Position numbers and translations under genes: made by a program
Notes under the pieces: generated by a model
What the model saw: only the letters and a program-made list of their open reading frames with translations
The model's database searches: none
What the model was told of the DNA's origin: nothing
Source of the DNA: Sphingobacteriaceae bacterium
Lineage (GTDB): Bacteria > Bacteroidota > Bacteroidia > B-17B0 > Aurantibacillaceae
Length of the DNA stretch: 42,211 nucleotides
Direction: 5' to 3'
NCBI GenBank assembly: GCA_023251775.1
Contig: JAHEYC010000025.1
Location: 1-42,211, forward strand
Part shown: positions 37,236 to 42,211 of the stretch, piece after piece
Position numbering within the stretch: the first letter of the stretch is position 1
How the letters are laid out: every line of letters starts with the position of its first letter

Positions 37236-37309
37236 GGCGGGGTAGCTCAGCCGGTTAGAGCACAGGATTCATAACCCTGAGGTCGGGGGTTCGAGTCCCC
37301 CCTCCGCTA
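37236..37309 (+). tRNA. tRNA-Met (CAU)
   Basis: A 74-base cloverleaf. The acceptor stem GGCGGGG pairs with CTCCGCT (two G-U pairs) and the discriminator is A; T8 and A9 are normal; the D stem is GCTC/GAGC. The anticodon arm CAGGA-TTCATAA-CCCTG reads CAT at 34-36, with an A-C mismatch at 31-39. The T arm GGGGG-TTCGAGT-CCCCC is perfect. CCA is not encoded. A CAU anticodon could also be the lysidine-modified Ile2 tRNA; the sequence does not decide this, but Met is more likely. A terminator follows. Confidence 0.93.
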
Positions 37310-37316
37310 CGATCAT

Positions 37317-37339
37317 AAAACCCTCATTTTGAGGGTTTT
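37317..37339 (+). terminator. Intrinsic terminator after tRNA-Met
   Basis: AAAACCCTCA and TGAGGGTTTT pair around a short T loop, followed by ATTGTTG; it begins eight bases after the tRNA end. Confidence 0.75.
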
Positions 37340-37457
37340 ATTGTTGTAGGACGATTTATTTAACCTTTAAAATCACTATTTTGCCTCTTGAATTATAATG
37401 CCCCCTTTATTTTGTTAAGAGGGAAATTTTTGATACATTTCCAGAAATTTCTAAGCT

Positions 37458-38357
37458 ATGTCGAAGAAAAAGAAAGGTTCGTCTGGAAAAGCTAAGGGGT
37501 CTGCGAAAAAAATCAAGAAGGCCGCAAAGCCTGCTGCAAAAAAATCTGTGAAAAAAGTGATCAAGAAAGCGCCAGTAAAAAAGAAAGTTGCGATTAAACC
37601 AGTAGCTAAGAAGAAACTTGCCCCAAAAAAGGCGGTAAAGACTTTAAAACCATCTAAAAATAAAGTTGTTACAAAAAAAATAGCCAAACCTGTTATAAAA
37701 AAGGAGCTTAAACCGATAAAGGTTATTGTAAAAAAAGAACTTCCAAAAGTTATTGAAAAGAAAGTCATTATAACTAAACCGATAGAGGAGAAAATTGCGG
37801 TAAGCAAAAAAGAAATAGCCGAAGAAAAAAAGAATGAGGTTTTGGCCATCATGAACACGATACCAAAAGCTGAAATTCAACAATTATCTGCTTCTAAGAT
37901 CGCATCGATCACAAGTTCGATAACGAATCCTGTAAAAAAACAAGGTGCATACGCGGTGAAGGTTGAAAAAGAGCCTAACGGTAAATTTGAATTGGAATTT
38001 GGATTCAGAGCTTCGTCGGAAATGTTGTATGAATTTTTCTCTACAGCAAGCGGTTTGTCGGAATGGTTCTGCGATGATGTGAATATCCGTAATGGTATTT
38101 ATACATTTATTTGGGATGGACAAATGCAACAAGCACGTTTATTAAAAACTATAGATAATCAATTGGCCCGTTACCAATGGGTAGATAAAACCGACGGAAG
38201 TTATTTTGAATTCAGAATTCAACGTGATGACCTTACCAATGATATTTCGTTAATGGTTACCGATTTTGCCGAAACAAAAGCTGATCAGGAATCTGCAAAA
38301 TTATTGTGGCATAGTCAGATTGAAAAATTGATGCATGTAATAGGCTCTATTTTTTAA
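37458..38357 (+). CDS. START-like (SRPBCC) domain protein with a long histone-H1-like N-terminal tail
   Basis: A 299-residue fusion. Residues 1 to ~115 are a Lys/Ala/Pro/Val-rich low-complexity tail with repeated KK-A-VKK-PA words (KAAKPAAKKSVKKVIKKAP, VAIKPVAKKKLAPKKAVKTL), like histone H1 and bacterial H1-like proteins. Residues ~115-165 are a mixed linker. Residues ~168-299 match the Bacteroidota START-like domain, about 130 residues: FELEFGFRASSEMLYEFFST, GLSEWFCDDVNI, YTFIWDGQMQQARLL, then TDGSYFEFRIQRDDLTNDIS and KLLWHSQIEKLMHVIGS. That domain usually occurs alone. The tail should bind DNA or RNA, or other polyanions; the START-like part may bind a small hydrophobic ligand. Single gene. 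Confidence 0.85.
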   Translation: MSKKKKGSSGKAKGSAKKIKKAAKPAAKKSVKKVIKKAPVKKKVAIKPVAKKKLAPKKAVKTLKPSKNKVVTKKIAKPVIKKELKPIKVIVKKELPKVIEKKVIITKPIEEKIAVSKKEIAEEKKNEVLAIMNTIPKAEIQQLSASKIASITSSITNPVKKQGAYAVKVEKEPNGKFELEFGFRASSEMLYEFFSTASGLSEWFCDDVNIRNGIYTFIWDGQMQQARLLKTIDNQLARYQWVDKTDGSYFEFRIQRDDLTNDISLMVTDFAETKADQESAKLLWHSQIEKLMHVIGSIF

Positions 38358-38393
38358 AGAGTATGATCGCAGCTCCGCTGCAAATCGATCTTT

Positions 38394-38530
38394 TTTAAGC
38401 CACTAATTTCACGAATTACACTAATCTGTGTGAATTGATTTCACTGATCTGTGTTTAATAATAAACACAGATCAGTGAAATTTAATCGTATAACAAACAT
38501 AGATTAGTGGAAATTCGTGTAATTCGTGGC
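38394..38530. repeat. Nested inverted repeat of the AATTCGTGTAATTCGTGG type
   Basis: The inner perfect palindrome has 20-bp arms: ATTTCACTGATCTGTGTTTA (38438-38457) and its complement at 38462-38481. Outer arms pair GCCACTAATTTCACGAATTA with AATTCGTGTAATTCGTGGC, with mismatches. It lies between the convergent START-like and methyltransferase genes and may stop transcription on both strands. Confidence 0.7.
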
Positions 38531-38567
38531 AAGAAACTTCTCATCTCGGAGTAGCCGAGACTGCAGG

Positions 38568-39359
38568 CTAAATGAAAATTTTAAAATGCTCTTTTTGTTT
38601 TTGTTCGTCCCTAAAGAATACCATACCGAAATAAAAACAATCAATTGTAAGTTTTACTTTTTCATGTTGTTTTATTTCTTCCCAGGCTTTTGTCATGCCT
38701 TTGCTCCAATAAATATCATCAAAGATGATCACTGAATCGCTTGTTGCTTTTTCTAATGCTAAATTAAAATAACGAAGTGTAGCTTCGTATGTATGATTAC
38801 CATCAATGTATAAAAGATCAAAGGATGAAAGTTGAGAAAGTAATTGTGGAAGGGTTTGATCAAAATTGCCTTGAATAGATGTGATATTTGTTCTTTCCTT
38901 TTTTGCGAACAGTTTTTTCGAAAACTCTATCAAACTTTCACTTCCTTCTAAAGCATAGATCTTTGAATTTGTATCCGAATAACTTAAATAGAGTGTAGTA
39001 AGTCCAAGCGATGTTCCCAATTCGATAATGACCTTACTTTTTAAATAATTAGCTAACTTGAAAAGTAATTCCGATTGTTTTTGTGAACTAATGCCATGCA
39101 GCGCTATATCTTTTACTTTGCGTTTTGCGCCTTGCATTTTTTGCGAACCTGCGCCCATGTCATTTATTACAAGTTCAGTTTCGTTTTCTCTAAGGTCTTT
39201 CCGCAATTCACTCAATTCTTCAAAGGCATAAAAATGTTGTTGGGTATTGAATACATTTTCGGTGAGTTTATAGACAAAAGGGGAATGGACACCATGACCA
39301 CTTCGCTTGGCTGTGATCAAATGAGAAATATAATTTTTTATAAGCCAGCTATTACTCAT
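38568..39359 (-). CDS. Class I SAM-dependent methyltransferase (O-methyltransferase-like)
   Basis: A 263-residue protein. The N-terminal helix region (NSWLIKNYISHLITAKRSGHG) precedes a Rossmann fold with motif I KVIIELGTSLGLTTLYLS, motif II KIYALEGSESLIEF and a motif IV-type FDLLYIDGNHTYEATLRYF, then SVIIFDDIYWSKGMTKAWEE. The DGNH and FDDIYW segments match the Methyltransf_24/macrocin-type group. Substrate unknown. The ATG at 39359 is chosen because it overlaps the stop of the upstream HTTM gene by eight bases (ATGAGTAA), an arrangement that implies coupling; an earlier in-frame start would overlap by 71 bases. Ends at the convergent palindrome. Confidence 0.8.
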   Translation of the reverse strand: MSNSWLIKNYISHLITAKRSGHGVHSPFVYKLTENVFNTQQHFYAFEELSELRKDLRENETELVINDMGAGSQKMQGAKRKVKDIALHGISSQKQSELLFKLANYLKSKVIIELGTSLGLTTLYLSYSDTNSKIYALEGSESLIEFSKKLFAKKERTNITSIQGNFDQTLPQLLSQLSSFDLLYIDGNHTYEATLRYFNLALEKATSDSVIIFDDIYWSKGMTKAWEEIKQHEKVKLTIDCFYFGMVFFRDEQKQKEHFKIFI

Positions 39360-40785
39360 CGTGTATGGTGCAAAAACTATATTTCTGCCTTTCGATCGGT
39401 TTTGTTTTGTATGAAGCATCACTGGCTTCCATAAAGAAAATAAGATCCAAGCTTTCCATTTGGTTCTTTGGATGCTCTTTGTTCCATTTCTTTAAAATGT
39501 ATTTGCAATATAGTGGTCGTAAAAATGTATAATCGCTTCGTTGCATATTTTCTGCAAGCTTTCGCCATCTATCGCTTTTAAAATTCTTCACCAAATGTTC
39601 CGGTTTTTCGGAATAGATATACGGAAGATCATAATAAAGGTCCCACAATTTTCCTTCGGCGGTATAACCCTCATGCAAGTACCAGCCATCTTCTTTCATA
39701 ATGTGTGGAGAGAACATTCCCCAAAATTGATTCAAGCGCAAGCCATTCACGATGAGATTCACGGGCTTATCCAATTCATAATCGTACCACGGCATATAAC
39801 TTAAATTCAATATCAAACAAAGCATCAGGATAAGCACAGAAAATGCATTAGAGAAATATTTCAAAACAGAAATGCTTTTGCGTTTTATCTTTTCCGCATT
39901 AGAAGTTGCTATGAATTTAAAGCGATCGAGAAATTCTGACGGAAGAATGGCTAGGGCCGTTGTGATATTTATGATATAGAATAACCCAACGTATAAACTT
40001 GATCCGATCCCAATATGCATTAAGGTAATTAAAATAAACGCACTTAATTTTACCCATTTGTTTTTTGTAGGAAGTAAGATCAAAATAGGAATTAGGATCT
40101 CTGTATAGTAAACTGCCTTAGTGAGAAATTGCATTAGTCCGGGATAGTTGTAAAGCCAATCGCCCAAAGGCAAACGTAATTGATCTAAGCTTAAGGCATA
40201 ATATACCGCGCTTGCATCGCTGTGCCATTCGCTGCTGTTTTTTAATAAGGCTGTAAAAATATAAACAGAAGCGATCAAAACTAAATAGCCTAAGGAAGCA
40301 AAACTAAAATGTTTTGGTTTGCTGGCGTATTTTTTTGCATCTAACGATAAGGCATTTCCCCAAGGTAAAAATAAGGCCCAAAATAAAGTTAAGCGCAAAA
40401 GATCATCGCCCGATTGTAAAATAAATAAATTGCGATTGTGTAAAGAGATGGTGAAGATCCAAACAAAAAATGTGGCTATTCGCGTTTTATAGCCAACCAA
40501 TAATGAAAGAGCGAGAACGGTGTGCAAACAAAAAAGTAAAGTTGCAAAACCATAACTTCCACTGAAGGTATGAAAACTCCAGTAGCCCGGTTGCCATCCA
40601 AAATTATGAATGAGTTTTATGGGCCATAAACCGGCATTGGTAAAAAAAGCGCTAAGATCTTGCCAGCGAATAATAATATCGCTTAACACCACTAGTGCAA
40701 CGCCAATGCGCATCAAGGCAAGGGCTCTTATATCCAATTGATAAAAGGAGCGGAGTTTTACAAGTAAACGTTTTAGTTTTAGCAC
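39352..40785 (-). CDS. HTTM-domain membrane protein (gamma-carboxylase-like family)
   Basis: A 477-residue protein with about six to eight membrane segments in the first 310 residues. The HTTM family, which includes vitamin-K-dependent gamma-glutamyl carboxylase, is recognised from LDIRALALMRIGVALVVLSD, the NRNLFILQSGDDLLRLTLFW block and SLDAKK. The C-terminal ~170 residues are soluble and contain LRLNQFWGMFSPHIMKEDGW and CKYILKKWNKEHP, as in bacterial HTTM proteins of unknown substrate. It overlaps the downstream methyltransferase by eight bases. No ATG is available at the expected start; GTG at 40785 is used, five bases from the end of palindromic element copy B, so the element has probably replaced the original leader. 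Confidence 0.85.
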   Translation of the reverse strand: MLKLKRLLVKLRSFYQLDIRALALMRIGVALVVLSDIIIRWQDLSAFFTNAGLWPIKLIHNFGWQPGYWSFHTFSGSYGFATLLFCLHTVLALSLLVGYKTRIATFFVWIFTISLHNRNLFILQSGDDLLRLTLFWALFLPWGNALSLDAKKYASKPKHFSFASLGYLVLIASVYIFTALLKNSSEWHSDASAVYYALSLDQLRLPLGDWLYNYPGLMQFLTKAVYYTEILIPILILLPTKNKWVKLSAFILITLMHIGIGSSLYVGLFYIINITTALAILPSEFLDRFKFIATSNAEKIKRKSISVLKYFSNAFSVLILMLCLILNLSYMPWYDYELDKPVNLIVNGLRLNQFWGMFSPHIMKEDGWYLHEGYTAEGKLWDLYYDLPYIYSEKPEHLVKNFKSDRWRKLAENMQRSDYTFLRPLYCKYILKKWNKEHPKNQMESLDLIFFMEASDASYKTKPIERQKYSFCTIHDE

Positions 40786-40789
40786 GATT

Positions 40790-40952
40790 ATACCAAATAT
40801 ACATATATTTTACTTTTATATGCTCGTCCTTTTTCCTCAATACTTCTTCAAAAAATTCTTCCGTAGATTATTACTACGCAAGAATTTTTGTTCATCGTCT
40901 TGATGAAAAATCACTTCGCATCTATAAACTAAAATATATGCATATCTGGTAT
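40790..40952. repeat. Dispersed palindromic element, copy B (163 bp)
   Basis: Opposite orientation to copy A at 26635-26795. The ends are ATACCAAATATACATATATT and AATATATGCATATCTGGTAT. Read on the minus strand, the core words GATGCGAAGT, GACGATGAA, AATTCTTGCGTAG, then CTACGGAAGAATTTTTTGAA and GGACGAGC appear in the same order as in copy A, while the stem words between them differ in a paired fashion. It abuts the GTG start of the HTTM gene. Confidence 0.75.
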
Positions 40953-40962
40953 AAAAATAAAA

Positions 40963-40991
40963 AAAGTCCCGACATTTATCGTCGGGACTTT
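40963..40991 (-). terminator. Intrinsic terminator of the 41013-41558 lipoprotein gene
   Basis: AAAGTCCCGAC and GTCGGGACTTT form an 11-bp stem around a 7-base loop; the leftward transcript then runs into a T-rich stretch. It may work in both directions. Confidence 0.8.
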
Positions 40992-41012
40992 CTTTTTAAT
41001 ATGATTAAAATA

Positions 41013-41558
41013 TTAGTTACAACCTACGTTTCCGCTAACACTCACAACCGGGAAGTTGAAGTTTGACTGAACACATTGTATACCTGTAAAGGTTGCGTTG
41101 ATAGATGTTGAATTTGTATTGATGCTAACCACACCTGTTTTTCCATACCAAGTAATTCCTGATGGTTGACTAGGCGCGTTTAAAACAGTTAACTGAACAT
41201 TTGATGGTCCTGAAACGCTGCTTACATTATAAGATCCTGTTTGAGGAATTGTATTAAATGCTAAAGTAACTTCCACCGAACCGCTGATACCTTTTAAAGT
41301 TAAGCTGCCCGAAGAAGCACATGAAGGATTTAACCAACCGCTACCACCGCAATTCAAATTTGAATTTTCTGAAGCAGGGTTTGTAATAGGAACACTACCT
41401 GTTTGTGTTGCATTACCTGCATTAGGATTTCCACCTGTACCGGTTGCCGCATCTTTATAAGTTGGCTTAATGGTATTATCTGATTTTTTACTACAAGCAA
41501 AAAACACTAAGGCTGCGATAGTTACACAGGTTAAAGCGATGATGTTGAATTTTTTCAT
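41013..41558 (-). CDS. Lipoprotein of unknown function
   Basis: A 181-residue protein with a lipoprotein signal (FNIIALTCVTIAALVFFACS, lipid Cys22) followed by SKKSDN. The segment ~35-75 is a Gly/Asn/Thr/Pro-rich linker (AATGTGGNPNAGNATQTG). The rest is beta-rich with a Cys pair in LNCGGSGWLNPSCASSG and strands GSLTLKGISGSVEVTLAFN and VQLTVLNAPSQPSG. Four Cys after the lipid Cys (two in that segment, one near IQC and one at the C terminus) could form disulphides. No family recognised. A good promoter lies upstream, TTG-N20-TAAATTTG. Confidence 0.75.
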   Translation of the reverse strand: MKKFNIIALTCVTIAALVFFACSKKSDNTIKPTYKDAATGTGGNPNAGNATQTGSVPITNPASENSNLNCGGSGWLNPSCASSGSLTLKGISGSVEVTLAFNTIPQTGSYNVSSVSGPSNVQLTVLNAPSQPSGITWYGKTGVVSINTNSTSINATFTGIQCVQSNFNFPVVSVSGNVGCN

Positions 41559-41574
41559 GATGTTTAGAATTACT

Positions 41575-41605
41575 CAAATTTAGTGAAAAACCTTCTAAAT
41601 TCCAA
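41575..41605 (-). promoter_or_regulatory. Promoter of the lipoprotein gene (TTG-N20-TAAATTTG)
   Basis: TTG at 41605-41603 and TAAATTTG at 41582-41575, 20 bases apart, precede the ATG at 41558 by 16 bases. Confidence 0.6.
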
Positions 41606-41642
41606 ATTTAGCCCTACCCAATGAGTGAAGGGGCCTTATGGC

Positions 41643-42211
41643 TTAATAAAAGGACTTATTGGCGACCACTAATTGCTTCAAAAGGATGGAAGTTCGGTAC
41701 CTGTCTTCCTCATACATTAGGTACAGATCCATAAGCTGCTTGGCCACATTTCTGATGCCAATTTGATCTGCCAGTTTTAATAATCCAATGGGATAATTAA
41801 CGCCCTTGGTCATGGCCAGATCAATATCTTCGCGACTGGCGATGCCCAAAAATAAAGTATCGGCTGCTTCATTTATGAGCATACAAATAATGCGGCTATA
41901 AATTTGCCTTCCTAATTCGATATCTTTTTTTGGTTGAGGCATTGTTGCCCCTTCACTATAATCATAAAAACCTTTTCCTGTTTTGCGCCCTAAGAATTTT
42001 GCTTCCAATAAACGCTTTTGTGTAAGTGAAGGTTTAAAACGCTGATCAAAATAAAATTGTTGCCACACAGTTTCTGTCACTACATAATTTACATCATGAC
42101 CAATAAGATCCATTAATTCAAAAGGACCCATTTTAAAACCGCCAATTTCTTTCATGGCCCAATCAATAGTAGCGTAGTCGGCAATTTGTTCGTCGGCAAT
42201 GCGCAATGCTT
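41643..42211 (-). CDS. 3-hydroxyacyl-CoA dehydrogenase, C-terminal part (5' end outside the window)
   Basis: The visible part is 189 residues of a 3-hydroxyacyl-CoA dehydrogenase; the frame stays open to the window edge, and a TTG-type start at 42206 is not credible because the sequence upstream (a preceding Ala-Leu-Arg) continues the family. Two copies of the C-terminal domain are visible: first ATIDWAMKEIGGFKMGPFEL, MDLIGHDVNY and the FLGRKTGKGFYDYSEG motif, then IINEAADTL-type IICMLINEAADTLFLGIASR, DIDLAMTKGVNYPIGLLKLA. Duplicated C-terminal domains suggest the PaaH/PaaC-like or fused class. It would oxidise 3-hydroxyacyl-CoA with NAD in fatty-acid or aromatic breakdown. The Rossmann domain lies outside the window. 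Confidence 0.87.
   Translation of the reverse strand, partial: ALRIADEQIADYATIDWAMKEIGGFKMGPFELMDLIGHDVNYVVTETVWQQFYFDQRFKPSLTQKRLLEAKFLGRKTGKGFYDYSEGATMPQPKKDIELGRQIYSRIICMLINEAADTLFLGIASREDIDLAMTKGVNYPIGLLKLADQIGIRNVAKQLMDLYLMYEEDRYRTSILLKQLVVANKSFY

Noticed and set aside
37451-37858. 135-residue minus-strand Phe-rich membrane protein
   Set aside because: It is the complement of the Lys-rich tail of the START-like gene; AAA/AAG codons read backwards give Phe and Leu.
39360-39422. Extended N terminus of the methyltransferase
   Set aside because: It would overlap the HTTM gene by 71 bases; the ATG at 39359 gives an eight-base coupling overlap and a normal N terminus.
40695-41066. 123-residue plus-strand gene
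   Set aside because: It runs through the palindromic element and the terminator, and opposite two real genes.

Overview
The window is chromosomal DNA from a member of the Bacteroidota; nothing in it fixes a finer rank. The support is as follows. Coding sequence and spacers are AT-rich. Two secreted proteins end in type IX secretion (T9SS) type A sorting domains, and a DUF5103 T9SS plug protein is present. Many upstream regions carry the Bacteroidota -7 box TAnnTTTG and few have a purine-rich ribosome site. The tRNA gene lacks an encoded CCA. Spacers are filled with palindromic repeats.

Layout. 1-2626: the 3' end of an unidentified gene, a GC-rich palindromic repeat, a small array of 10-bp direct repeats with hairpins, then a DinD/BRO-like gene and a tyrosine recombinase read leftward (probably a small mobile or remnant island). 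2674-7257: a three-helix membrane protein, an acyl-CoA (propionyl-CoA) carboxylase beta subunit and a YbiT-type ABC-F ATPase. 7430-14291: a small secreted protein and a 2113-residue T9SS adhesin built of two beta-helix modules plus SprB-like repeats. 14481-20845: a tight six-gene leftward run, DUF2147, an outer-membrane DUF6268-like protein, a UMF1-type MFS transporter, a PlsC-type acyltransferase, a long-chain acyl-CoA ligase and an ABM-domain protein. Its transporter-acyltransferase-ligase core looks like an unfused counterpart of LplT-Aas lysophospholipid recycling. 21530-24190: a class III polyhydroxyalkanoate synthase (phaE, phaC), with a terminator and a palindromic MITE-like element between the two genes. 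24434-26539: queG, with no usual start codon, and a PA0069-type radical SAM protein behind twin operator-like palindromes. 26540-27160: repeats, a possible small RNA and a frameshifted secreted-protein gene. 27734-31435: a haem-motif lipoprotein, the T9SS plug protein, PlsY and glutamate dehydrogenase. 31574-33127: a rightward three-gene run (membrane protein, YjjG-like phosphatase, hotdog thioesterase). 33124-37029: M1 and C10 peptidases. 37236-37309: tRNA-Met. 37458-42211: a START-like domain fused to a histone-H1-like tail, a methyltransferase overlapping an HTTM protein, a lipoprotein and the end of a 3-hydroxyacyl-CoA dehydrogenase.

How the genes fit together. Acyl-CoA and lipid metabolism recurs: carboxylase, acyl-CoA ligase, PlsC, PlsY, thioesterase, hydroxyacyl-CoA dehydrogenase and PHA synthase. 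The second theme is secretion of surface proteins and peptidases by T9SS. No classical defence system, CRISPR array or intact insertion sequence was seen. The most interesting material is at the spacer and operon level: a dispersed palindromic repeat with compensatory changes, promoter boxes set exactly four bases before start codons (predicting leaderless messages), the twin operator, and the lipid-remodelling operon.
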